DNA from: a virus
IMG/VR virus record: IMGVR_UViG_3300007960_000033
Coordinates: 1-52,365 of that record
Length of the DNA: 52,365 nucleotides
Reading direction: 5' to 3' (one strand)
A program made the translations under genes and the position numbers. Position 1 is the stretch's first letter. The number at the start of each line of letters is the position of its first letter. Under the pieces are notes generated by a model. That model did not search any database. It saw only the letters and a list, made by a program, of their open reading frames with translations, and was not told where the DNA came from. Shown here one piece after another: positions 41,545-49,144 of this stretch.

Positions 41545-42693
41545 ATGTCTAGTGGAAACAACTTACAAGAAATGGAAGTAGGCACTGCTCAATCCAAGAC
41601 CGCCGTTAATTCTGGCGCTAAAGCTGGAGATCCAATGCCAAAGCTTGCTGCTGGAGCAGTAGCAGGTCAAAGTGGATCCTGGGAGGATCTTGGTGGACCT
41701 ACACCAGAAAACTACAAGTCTGACGACGATTCAGCAAAATTTAAAGAGCCTTCACTAAAGACTGTGAAGGATGTAGTAAACAGAGGCGCTAAGCCTGCTG
41801 AACCAATGGAAAAACTTCCTGCTGGAGCAGTTAAAGAAGAAGAAGAGATTGATGATGAATTAATCTCTGAGGAAGAAGATGAAATTGATAATGAAGAAGT
41901 GATTGCTGAAGAAGAAGTCGATGAAGAAGTTGAAGAAGAGACAGAAGAAGTTGAAGATGAGTATGATATCGAAGAAGATGTTAATGCTATCTTAAATACT
42001 GAAGAAGTCGAACTCTCCGAAGAATTTAAAGAAAAGGCAAAGTTAGTATTTGAATCTGCACTAAAGTCTAAAGTTGCTGAAATCAAAGAGCAACTCGAAG
42101 AGCATTATGAAAATGCATTAGCAGAAGAAGTTGCTGAAATTAAAACAGCACTTCAAGAACGTGTCGATTCATATCTAGAGTATGTTGCAGATGAGTGGAT
42201 TTCTGAAAATCAACTCTCTGTTGAAAAAGGTCTAAAAGAAGAACTCTCTGAGTCCTTCATGAATGGTCTAAAAGACCTTTTTGAAGCACATTATGTATCA
42301 ATCCCTGAAGAGAAATATGATGTACTTAATAGTATGGTAGAAAAACTTGATGAAATGGAGACAAAACTCAACGAGCAAATTGAGAAGAACATTTCACTCA
42401 ACAAGCGTCTTGCAGAGTCGGTTGCTGATGGAATCTTTGATAACGTTTCAGAGGGTCTAGCACTCTCTCAAAAAGAAAAGCTCGCTTCACTTGCTGAAAG
42501 TGTTGAGTTTGGAAGTGAAAAAGAATATCGTGAAAAGTTGGTAGCTTTGAGGGAATCATATTTCCCATCAAAAACTTCTACCCCAAAAGCAAAGGCAGAA
42601 AATCTAACTGAAGAAGCAGATATCAATGCTGAGTATATCTCAGAGCAGATGAATGCATATCTACAGATGGCTTCTAAAATTGCTAAAAACTGA
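41545..42693 (+). CDS. 22: Prohead scaffold protein gp22
   Basis: The 382-aa protein is longer than T4 gp22 (269) but has its features: a highly acidic middle (about 97-160, mostly Glu and Asp) and a helical, coiled-coil C-terminal half (VEEKLDEM-type heptads around 230-330). It forms the core on which gp23 assembles and is degraded by gp21. The N-terminal part contains a duplicated motif, N-x-GAK-x3-PM-x-KL-x-AGAV, at 22-39 and again at 79-96. A Ser-rich antisense frame here is a shadow of the Glu codons. GGAG lies upstream of the start. Confidence 0.9.
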   Translation: MSSGNNLQEMEVGTAQSKTAVNSGAKAGDPMPKLAAGAVAGQSGSWEDLGGPTPENYKSDDDSAKFKEPSLKTVKDVVNRGAKPAEPMEKLPAGAVKEEEEIDDELISEEEDEIDNEEVIAEEEVDEEVEEETEEVEDEYDIEEDVNAILNTEEVELSEEFKEKAKLVFESALKSKVAEIKEQLEEHYENALAEEVAEIKTALQERVDSYLEYVADEWISENQLSVEKGLKEELSESFMNGLKDLFEAHYVSIPEEKYDVLNSMVEKLDEMETKLNEQIEKNISLNKRLAESVADGIFDNVSEGLALSQKEKLASLAESVEFGSEKEYREKLVALRESYFPSKTSTPKAKAENLTEEADINAEYISEQMNAYLQMASKIAKN

Positions 42694-42734
42694 ATTTAAT
42701 ATTAAATCAAACACACTTTAAGAGGTAAACCGCA

Positions 42735-44177
42735 ATGTTTCAATCAGAAAGATTGCAGGAAAAGTGGGCACCCCTTCTTAACCATGAGGGTCTTGATCCA
42801 ATCAAAGATTCACATAGAAAGGCTGTAACTGCTGTCCTGCTAGAAAACCAAGAAAAATTCCTAAGAGAGCAACAAGCTTTCAATCAGTCAGGTTCATTCC
42901 TTACTGAATCTCCAACAATGTCAGCTGGCACTGGTGGATTTACAGGTGCTTCCGCTGAAGGCGGTCCTGTAGCTGGTTTTGATCCCGTACTGATTTCTCT
43001 AATCAGACGTTCTATGCCTAACCTGGTCGCTTATGACCTCGCTGGCGTTCAACCAATGACTGGTCCTACTGGACTAATCTTTGCAATGCGTTCACGCTAT
43101 ACTGATCAGAATGGTCAGGAAGCACTATTTGATGAAGCAGATACTCGCTTCTCTGGTCAGAATACTGCTGGCGATCTTGCACAAACTGGATATACCAGCC
43201 CATCTGGTGATGTCGGTATTGGTACAACTGCAGCACAATCTGGCAACACCAACCCAGGTCTTCTAAACGCTTCTGGCGAGTATAACGTTTCTGGTGGTAT
43301 GAACACTGGAGATGCAGAAGGTCTAGGTTATGGTGACAATGCAGGTTTCAACGAAATGGCCTTCTCAATCGAGAAGATCACCGTTGCTGCAAAGTCAAGA
43401 GCACTCAAAGCTGAGTATTCACTAGAACTCGCTCAAGACCTCAAGGCAATCCACGGTCTAAATGCTGAGGCAGAACTTGCTAACATTCTTTCTAGCGAGA
43501 TTCTTGCTGAAATCAACCGTGAAGTTATCCGTAGCATCTACATCACTGCAGAAGCTGGTGCTCAGCAGAATGTTGCTGTTTCTGGTCAGTTTGACCTTGA
43601 TGTTGACTCCAACGGTCGTTGGTCAGTTGAGAAGTTCAAGGGTCTACTTTTCCAAATCGAGCGCGATGCTAACCAAATCGCAACCAGAACTCGTCGTGGA
43701 AAGGGCAACATCATCCTCTGCTCCGCAGATGTTGCTTCCGCTCTAACCATGGCAGGTGTACTTGATTATACCCCTGCACTAAATGCAAACCTCAACGTAG
43801 ATGATACTGGCAATACCTTTGCTGGTACTCTAATGGGCAAGTATCGCGTATATATTGACCCATATGCTGCTAACCTAACTAATCGTTCTGGTAGTGCTGG
43901 CAACGTTGGTGGTAACCAGTATTATGTTGTAGGTTATAAGGGTTCTTCCCCTTATGATGCAGGTCTATTCTACTGCCCATATGTACCCCTACAGATGGTA
44001 CGTGCAGTTGGAGAAAACTCCTTCCAGCCTAAGATTGGATTTAAGACTCGTTATGGTCTTGTTGCTAATCCATTCGCTGAAGGTGGACTTGCTTCTGGCG
44101 CATCAACCACACTTGGTCGCCTTGCAGCAGACACCAACCGTTATTACAGAAGAGTTCTTGTTAAGAACCTTATGTGA
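42735..44177 (+). CDS. 23: Major capsid protein gp23
   Basis: The 480-aa protein (T4: 521) opens with a scaffold-facing propeptide (LQEKWAPLLNHEGLDPIKDS) ending in SGSFLTE at 52-58, so gp21 should cut after Glu58 as it does after FLTE in T4. The HK97-fold core follows: IRRSMPNLVAYDLAGVQPM and GPTGLIFAMRSRY, later GKGNIILCSADVASAL and GLFYCPYVPLQMVRAVG. Codons are much richer in C-ending forms than in neighbouring genes, as expected for the most abundant protein. AGAGG lies about 12 bases before the start. A terminator follows. Confidence 0.97.
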   Translation: MFQSERLQEKWAPLLNHEGLDPIKDSHRKAVTAVLLENQEKFLREQQAFNQSGSFLTESPTMSAGTGGFTGASAEGGPVAGFDPVLISLIRRSMPNLVAYDLAGVQPMTGPTGLIFAMRSRYTDQNGQEALFDEADTRFSGQNTAGDLAQTGYTSPSGDVGIGTTAAQSGNTNPGLLNASGEYNVSGGMNTGDAEGLGYGDNAGFNEMAFSIEKITVAAKSRALKAEYSLELAQDLKAIHGLNAEAELANILSSEILAEINREVIRSIYITAEAGAQQNVAVSGQFDLDVDSNGRWSVEKFKGLLFQIERDANQIATRTRRGKGNIILCSADVASALTMAGVLDYTPALNANLNVDDTGNTFAGTLMGKYRVYIDPYAANLTNRSGSAGNVGGNQYYVVGYKGSSPYDAGLFYCPYVPLQMVRAVGENSFQPKIGFKTRYGLVANPFAEGGLASGASTTLGRLAADTNRYYRRVLVKNLM

Positions 44178-44205
44178 TCCAAACCTAATAGGTTTAAATA
44201 TACAC

Positions 44206-44231
44206 AGAGACCCGAAAGGGTCTCTTTTTTT
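44206..44231 (+). terminator. Intrinsic terminator after gp23
   Basis: A perfect 8-bp stem (AGAGACCC, 44206-44213, with GGGTCTCT, 44218-44225) is capped by a GAAA tetraloop (GNRA type) and runs into seven T (44225-44231). It would stop most transcripts leaving the capsid gene. A smaller AAACC/GGTTT hairpin lies just before it (44181-44195). Confidence 0.95.
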
Positions 44232-44264
44232 ATCTTTATCTAAATACTTAAAAACAATAAAAAA

Positions 44265-44855
44265 ATGACAGAAAGTTATAAAAAATTTGAGTATGAAAGT
44301 GTACAAAATAGAAACTTTTTATCAACAGTAAAATTTAGATTTATTTTGAACAGAGCACCGAAAGTTTCTTTCTTTGCAAACTCTGTCAATATTCCAGGAA
44401 TGACTCTTGGTGTGGCAGAACAACCAAACTATCTCAATCCAATACCAGTTCCTGGGGATAATATGGTTTTTGATGATTTTAATCTTAGATTTCTTGTTGA
44501 TGAAGATTTAAGAAACTATATGGAAATACAGCATTGGATGAGAGGTTTAGGATTTCCAGAAAATCTAGCAGAAATATATGATTTTCAAAATAACCTAGAA
44601 GCATATCAAAACGTACCAGATTATAAAACTGATATGAACTTATATTCTGATGGAACATTATTAGTAACTACTAGCAATGAAAATAATAACTATAATATTA
44701 TTTTTAAACGAATGTTTCCATATAGATTATCAGAATTAAATTTTGATGCCACAAGTACGGATGAAGAATATTTTACAGCTGATGTCAGTTTTAAATATAT
44801 GATGTATAATATTACAGACTCTCAAGGAGAATTTTTAAGAAACGTATATGATTGA
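44265..44855 (+). CDS. Tail-tube-like protein between gp23 and UvsY, 196 aa
   Basis: The protein has the look of the gp19/gp54 tube superfamily: an N-terminal strand pair (STVKFRFILNRAP), FFANSVNIPGMTLGVAEQ, then DDFNLRFLVDEDLRNYMEIQ and HWMRGLG, and a final strand FTADVSFKYMMYNI. The LVDE-LRNY-x2-IQ-x-W pattern is shared with T4 gp54 (MDSEACNYRAMQDW). Its position after gp23 is where relatives list gp3, the tail-tube terminator. Both the initiator and terminator roles fit a tube-fold protein, so I leave the symbol empty. The 3' end overlaps uvsY by eight bases. A weak late-like TCTAAATA is at 44239-44246. Confidence 0.75.
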   Translation: MTESYKKFEYESVQNRNFLSTVKFRFILNRAPKVSFFANSVNIPGMTLGVAEQPNYLNPIPVPGDNMVFDDFNLRFLVDEDLRNYMEIQHWMRGLGFPENLAEIYDFQNNLEAYQNVPDYKTDMNLYSDGTLLVTTSNENNNYNIIFKRMFPYRLSELNFDATSTDEEYFTADVSFKYMMYNITDSQGEFLRNVYD

Positions 44856-45282
44856 TCTTGAAAAAATACAATCTATGTGGGAAAATGATTCCAAAATAGA
44901 TATTGATAATCTTCACGAAGAAAGTTTAAAATGTCCATCATTACATGCAAAGTATTTTGATTTGTATAATAACATAGTTTTATTGAGAAAAAAAGCAGAT
45001 CAGCAGAAAAGAAAAATAAGGCACGAAAAGCATCAATATTATTCTGGTAAAGCAGATCCAGATGTTTATATTGAAAATCCTTTTCCCAAAAAAATAAGAG
45101 ATAAAACTGATATGGAAAGATATTTAGATGCTGATCAAAGTTTATCTCAAATAACTTTAAAAGTAGAATATTATGATGTTATGTTAAAATATATTGAAGA
45201 TATTTTAAAGCAGATTCATAATAGAACATATCAAATTAAAAACTCTATTGAGTTTATGAGATTTCAATCAGGGTTAGGATAA
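44848..45282 (+). CDS. uvsY: Recombination mediator UvsY
   Basis: At 144 aa it is the size of T4 UvsY (137). Matching segments are the N-terminal helix and LHAKYFDLYNNIVLLRKKAD, KHQYYSGKADPDVY (T4: ARLDYYSGRGDGDEF), YLDADQSLSQITLKVEYYDV (T4: VLSADKDVLKVDTSLQYWGI) and a C-terminal helix RTYQIKNSIEFMRFQSG (T4: FAIKHIQDMRAFEAG). UvsY loads the recombinase UvsX on gp32-coated single strands during recombination-dependent replication and repair. It overlaps the preceding gene, and uvsW follows after a late promoter. Confidence 0.92.
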   Translation: MIDLEKIQSMWENDSKIDIDNLHEESLKCPSLHAKYFDLYNNIVLLRKKADQQKRKIRHEKHQYYSGKADPDVYIENPFPKKIRDKTDMERYLDADQSLSQITLKVEYYDVMLKYIEDILKQIHNRTYQIKNSIEFMRFQSGLG

Positions 45283-45287
45283 GCACA

Positions 45288-45295
45288 CATAAATA
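45288..45295 (+). promoter_or_regulatory. Late promoter CATAAATA before uvsW
   Basis: It lies in the 37-base gap, 24 bases before the uvsW start. Late control of uvsW is known in T4, where late UvsW stops R-loop origin replication, so this site fits. Confidence 0.65.
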
Positions 45296-45319
45296 AGTAT
45301 AACAAAGATTTTTTGTTAT

Positions 45320-46783
45320 ATGTGTGACGTAAAAATACATAAAAAGAATGAGGTTTACATTAAGTTAGAATGTGAACCTCATATTTTATATGAAATGCAA
45401 GAATATTTTACATTTGAGGTTCCTGGTGCAAAGTTTATGCCTCAGATGAGAAGTAAGCATTGGGATGGAATGATACGCCTTCTTTCAGTTCATACTGGAG
45501 AAATATATGTTGGTTTATTGGATAAAGTTATTGAAAAGTTAAAACTACACAATTATACATACGAGTTTATAGAAAATAAGTTTTATGGTCTTCCATTTGA
45601 AGTAAATGAAGAAATTTCATTAGAAGGCGTAAAAGATTATATGCATTCTATATGTGCTTTCAAACCTCGTGATTATCAAATTGAGGCAGTATATGGTGCT
45701 CTAAGGTATAACAGAAAATTATTAATAAGCCCCACTGCATCTGGCAAATCGTTGATGATTTATTCTGTTGTAAGATATTATGTGGATAAAAATAAAAAAA
45801 TTCTTTTAGTTGTTCCAACGACATCTCTTGTAGAGCAGATGTACAAGGATTTCCAAGATTATGGTTGGGATGCTGATTCATATTGTCATAAGATTTATAG
45901 TGGTAGAGAAAAAACAAATAATTGCCAAGTAACAATAACAACTTGGCAATCTATCTACAAGTTGGAGAAAAGTTGGTATTCAGAATATGATGTAGTGATT
46001 GGAGATGAAGCTCATCTTTTCAAAAGCAAGTCTCTGATAAGCATAATGAATAAGTTACATTCATGCAAATATAGATTTGGGTTCACAGGAACTTTAGACG
46101 GCACACAGACGCATAAATGGGTCTTAGAAGGAGTTTTTGGACCATCATATAAAGTAACAAGAACTAAAGAGTTAATGGATAAAGGACATCTATCTAAACT
46201 TAATATAAGATGCTTAACTCTAAAACACAATCCCCAAAAGTTTAATACTTTTGAAGATGAAGTTCAATTCATTATTAATAATACAAAAAGGAATAAGTTC
46301 ATTAAAAACTTAGTGGTAAGTTTAACAGGAAATACTCTTGTTCTGTTTTCACGAATAGAAGGTCATGGTGTTCCACTTTTTGAACTAATAAATAATTCTA
46401 CCGAAGAGAACAGAAAAGTATTTTTTGTTCATGGAGGTGTTGATACAGTCGAGAGAGAAAAAGTTAGAGAAATAACGGAAAGAGAAAATAATGCAATCAT
46501 TATTGCTTCTTACGGAGTATTCTCTACTGGCATTAACATTAAAAACTTACATAACGTTGTTTTTGCATCCCCAAGTAAATCAAGAATAAGAAACCTACAA
46601 TCTATAGGTAGAGTTCTAAGAAAAGGGAATAATAAAACAAAAGCAGTTCTTTATGATATTGCTGATGATTGTACATATAACTCACAAAAAAATTATACTT
46701 TAAATCACTTTATTGAAAGAATAAAAATATATAACGAAGAAAACTTTAACTATGAAATAATCCCAGTTAACTTATCTCTATGA
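45320..46783 (+). CDS. uvsW: UvsW helicase
   Basis: This is a superfamily 2 helicase of 487 aa, about the size of T4 UvsW. Visible motifs: KPRDYQIEA (115-123, Q-like), Walker A SPTASGKS (137-144), DEAH (229-232), motif III FGFTGT (253-258), motif V YGVFSTGINIKNLHNVVF and motif VI QSIGRVLRKGN. The N-terminal ~100 residues (PGAKFMPQMRSKHWDGMIRL) form the small DNA-binding domain. UvsW unwinds R-loops and Holliday junctions, moving replication from origin to recombination mode. Its stop overlaps the next gene (ATGATGG). Confidence 0.95.
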   Translation: MCDVKIHKKNEVYIKLECEPHILYEMQEYFTFEVPGAKFMPQMRSKHWDGMIRLLSVHTGEIYVGLLDKVIEKLKLHNYTYEFIENKFYGLPFEVNEEISLEGVKDYMHSICAFKPRDYQIEAVYGALRYNRKLLISPTASGKSLMIYSVVRYYVDKNKKILLVVPTTSLVEQMYKDFQDYGWDADSYCHKIYSGREKTNNCQVTITTWQSIYKLEKSWYSEYDVVIGDEAHLFKSKSLISIMNKLHSCKYRFGFTGTLDGTQTHKWVLEGVFGPSYKVTRTKELMDKGHLSKLNIRCLTLKHNPQKFNTFEDEVQFIINNTKRNKFIKNLVVSLTGNTLVLFSRIEGHGVPLFELINNSTEENRKVFFVHGGVDTVEREKVREITERENNAIIIASYGVFSTGINIKNLHNVVFASPSKSRIRNLQSIGRVLRKGNNKTKAVLYDIADDCTYNSQKNYTLNHFIERIKIYNEENFNYEIIPVNLSL

Positions 46784-47184
46784 TGGAAGAAGATTTTTAT
46801 GCATCAATTAAATTTAAAAATGGTGAAGAAATATTTGCAATAGTTTCTCACTCTGAAGAAGAAGGAGAAGATTTACTAATAGTAACTAATCCTATTACAG
46901 TAAAAGAACTGAAAACAAGACATGGACATGGATATAAAGTTGAACCTTGGTTAAAGACAACTGATGAGGATATGTTTATTGTTAAGATGAATGATATTTT
47001 GACAATCAGTCAATCAAATAACATGGAAATGATAAAAATGCACACATCATTTACAAAAAAGTTTGGTATCTCCTCTAAAAGATCTCTAAATGATACTGAT
47101 TCTGAAATAACTAGAGATATGGGATATGTTTCTAGCGTCTCTAGATTTAAAGAGATTTTAGAAAAGATCTATAATAATAGCTAA
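46780..47184 (+). CDS. Conserved hypothetical protein, possibly Sm-like, 134 aa
   Basis: ATG at 46780 overlaps the uvsW stop. The N-terminal ~75 residues alternate strands like a small Sm-type beta barrel (FYASIKFKNGEEIFAIVSHS; LLIVTNPITVKEL; YKVEPWLKTTDEDMFIVKMN; DILTIS), followed by a helical tail (MEMIKMHTSFTKKFG). The pattern FKNGEEIFAIV with NPITV and a final DIL strand is what suggests the barrel. Cyanophages carry comparable genes near uvsW, but I know no function. RNA or protein binding would fit but is inference. Confidence 0.75.
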   Translation: MMEEDFYASIKFKNGEEIFAIVSHSEEEGEDLLIVTNPITVKELKTRHGHGYKVEPWLKTTDEDMFIVKMNDILTISQSNNMEMIKMHTSFTKKFGISSKRSLNDTDSEITRDMGYVSSVSRFKEILEKIYNNS

Positions 47185-47241
47185 ATTAATCATCAAAGAG
47201 CGACAAAGAGATTATACACGAATTCTTGGGGTCTTGTCAAG

Positions 47242-47269
47242 TTGATTAATCTTCTGAATATGTTATAAT
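47242..47269 (+). promoter_or_regulatory. Extended -10 sigma-70 promoter for gp55
   Basis: TTGATT (47242-47247), a 16-base spacer and TATAAT (47264-47269) preceded by TG at 47261-47262 give an extended -10 element TGnTATAAT. It lies in the 110-base gap upstream of gp55, about 26 bases before the first possible start codon. An 8-bp inverted repeat (ATTAATCA at 47185-47192, TGATTAAT at 47243-47250) overlaps the -35 and may be a regulator site, but this is weak. Confidence 0.75.
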
Positions 47270-47309
47270 ATCTATATATTATTCAGCAATAAAAATGATT
47301 TATACAACA

Positions 47310-47834
47310 ATGCCTAGAGGAAAAAGATCAGAACACTATGTCAACAATAAAGAGTTTCTTTCTGCTCTTATTGATTACCAAATTTCTGTAGAAAAATCTT
47401 ATTTTAATGAGTTTGGTAAAATTCCAACCAAAGAAGAAAGATCGAAGTTGTGGGATACAAAACCAGTAATACCAAAGTATATTGGACAATGTTTTTTAAA
47501 GATTGCAACTCATCTTTCATATAAAACAAACTTTATCAATTATTTGTTTATTGATGATATGATTTCAGATGGAATAGAAAACTGCGTCCAATATATTCAT
47601 AACTTTAACTCTGATAAATCAAAGAATCCTTTTGCGTATTTTACTCAGATTATTCATTATGCATTTTTGAGAAGAATACAAAAAGAAAAAAGGCAGTTAG
47701 AGATTAAGAATAAAATATTAGAAAAAACAGGATATGATGAGGTATTTTGGGATGATACAAATACCATTGACAACTCAAATTATTCTGACTATAATAGCAT
47801 TAAAGAAAGCGTTCACATGAAAATCAGGTATTAA
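47310..47834 (+). CDS. 55: Late-transcription sigma factor gp55
   Basis: The product is a minimal sigma factor like T4 gp55 (185 aa). It shares YVNNKEFLSALIDYQ (T4: YVNNKELLQAIIDWK), an ISDGIENCVQYIHNF-type segment (T4: IADGIEASIKGLHNF) and NPFAYFTQIIHYAFLRRIQK (T4: [20 protein letters not shown]). This is the region-2 core that recognises the TATAAATA late promoter. ATG 47310 (MPRGKRSEHYVNN) is preferred to the in-frame ATG 47295 because homologues begin with this type of sequence; neither has a Shine-Dalgarno. Alone it directs polymerase with the sliding clamp and gp33-type co-activator, not seen here. A host-type promoter drives it. Confidence 0.92.
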   Translation: MPRGKRSEHYVNNKEFLSALIDYQISVEKSYFNEFGKIPTKEERSKLWDTKPVIPKYIGQCFLKIATHLSYKTNFINYLFIDDMISDGIENCVQYIHNFNSDKSKNPFAYFTQIIHYAFLRRIQKEKRQLEIKNKILEKTGYDEVFWDDTNTIDNSNYSDYNSIKESVHMKIRY

Positions 47835-48886
47835 TGAAAGTAGCTATTATTACAGACACTCATTATGGAGCCCGCAAGGGATCTAAAGTATTTCATGACT
47901 ACTTTGAACTTTTTTATAAAAATATATTCTTTCCTACACTTGAAAAGTATAAAATAAATACCATAATTCATATGGGAGATGCTTTTGATAGTCGTAAATC
48001 AATAGAATATACTTCACTAGAATGGTCTAAGGAAGTAGTTTTTGATCCGCTTTCAAAATATGATGTCCATATGATAGTAGGAAATCATGATACATATTTT
48101 AAAAATACTAGTAAAGTAAATTCTCCAGATTTACTTCTTAAACAATATCCAAATATAAAAACATATTCTAATCCGCAAGAAGTAACTATTGGTGGACTTG
48201 ATATTTTATTTTTACCTTGGATAAATGAAAACAATCAAGATACTTCTCTTTCTCTTATTAAAAATACAAAATGTTCTTGTGCAATGGGACATCTTGAAAT
48301 AAATGGTTTTAGAGTTAATCCTCAGATTGTTATGGATCATGGAATAGAAAGCACCCCATTCAAAAAGTTTTCTAAAGTTTTTTCTGGACATTATCATACC
48401 AGATCTGATGATGGAAGAATTTTTTACTTGGGAAATCCTTACGAAATGTTTTGGAGTGATGTGGACGACACAAGAGGATTTACAATATTTGATACAGAAA
48501 CTTTAGAACATTTTCATATCAATAATCCATATAAACTTTTTCATGTTTTAGAATATGATGATAAAAATGAAAAAGATTCATTTAAATATTTGCATTTTGA
48601 TTCATCAGAATATGAAAATAAGTTTATTAAAGTTATTGTAAAAAATAAAACAAAACCAAAACAATATGAAAAGTTCTTAGACAAGATTTATCAATCAAAT
48701 GCTCATGAAGTAAAAATAACAGAACTTTTTACTTCTGAAGAAATGTTTGTTGAAGATGAAATTGATTTGGAAAATACAGTTTCTATTTTAGATAAACATA
48801 TCGAAGAGACTGATATTGATTTAAATAAAAATGAAATAAAGAGAATAGTTAGAAAAATATATAAAGAAGCGTTTGAGATTTCTTAA
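47834..48886 (+). CDS. 47: Recombination nuclease subunit gp47 (Mre11-like)
   Basis: The 350-aa protein (T4: 339) has the complete metallophosphatase set: D8-x-H10 (ITDTHYG), D49 (HMGDAFD), N84-H85-D86 (GNHDTY), H153 (MGHLEI) and H186-x-H188 (SGHYHTR). With gp46 it forms the Mre11/Rad50-like complex that resects DNA ends and degrades host DNA. The start overlaps the gp55 stop (TAATG). The C-terminal part (about 230-350) is the capping and gp46-binding region. The catalytic residues are intact even though the partner gp46 gene is interrupted. Confidence 0.95.
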   Translation: MKVAIITDTHYGARKGSKVFHDYFELFYKNIFFPTLEKYKINTIIHMGDAFDSRKSIEYTSLEWSKEVVFDPLSKYDVHMIVGNHDTYFKNTSKVNSPDLLLKQYPNIKTYSNPQEVTIGGLDILFLPWINENNQDTSLSLIKNTKCSCAMGHLEINGFRVNPQIVMDHGIESTPFKKFSKVFSGHYHTRSDDGRIFYLGNPYEMFWSDVDDTRGFTIFDTETLEHFHINNPYKLFHVLEYDDKNEKDSFKYLHFDSSEYENKFIKVIVKNKTKPKQYEKFLDKIYQSNAHEVKITELFTSEEMFVEDEIDLENTVSILDKHIEETDIDLNKNEIKRIVRKIYKEAFEIS

Positions 48887-49144
48887 ATGTATATAATAAC
48901 TATAGATGGAAGAGAAGACGATGGTGCTTACTCAGTACGAGATGAATATGGGGAAAAAATCTTGTATATTTTTGAAGAAGAAGATGATGCTGTAAGATTT
49001 GCTATGATGCTTGAAGAAAATGGCTCACCTAAAATGAACTGTATAGAAGTTCAAGAAGAACTTTTAGTTCAAGCTTGTGAAATGCACGGGCATAAGTATA
49101 AAATATTTACCATCGATGATTTTGTAATACCACCAGATTTATGA
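48887..49144 (+). CDS. DUF3110-like small protein, 85 aa
   Basis: The product starts MYIITIDGREDDGAYSV and contains LYIFEEEDDAVRFAMMLEEN followed by a Pro and a CIEVQEE strand, the layout of DUF3110, a small ferredoxin-like domain known mainly from cyanobacteria and their phages. It sits exactly between gp47 and gp46, directly abutting gp47 and overlapping gp46 (ATGA), so all three are one translational unit. This position suggests a partner of the nuclease complex, but the function is unknown. Presence of the domain supports a cyanobacterial host. Confidence 0.85.
   Translation: MYIITIDGREDDGAYSVRDEYGEKILYIFEEEDDAVRFAMMLEENGSPKMNCIEVQEELLVQACEMHGHKYKIFTIDDFVIPPDL

Noticed and set aside
41712-42086. 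Ser-rich antisense frame of 124 residues
   Set aside because: It is the mirror of the Glu-rich codons (GAA/GAG) in gp22.
43081-43746. Secondary + strand frames inside gp23
   Set aside because: They lie in another frame of the well-supported capsid gene and lack recognisable motifs.
47185-47250. 8-bp inverted repeat as a confirmed operator
   Set aside because: The arms are AT-rich and 50 bases apart, so chance is a fair explanation; mentioned only as a possibility with the gp55 promoter.
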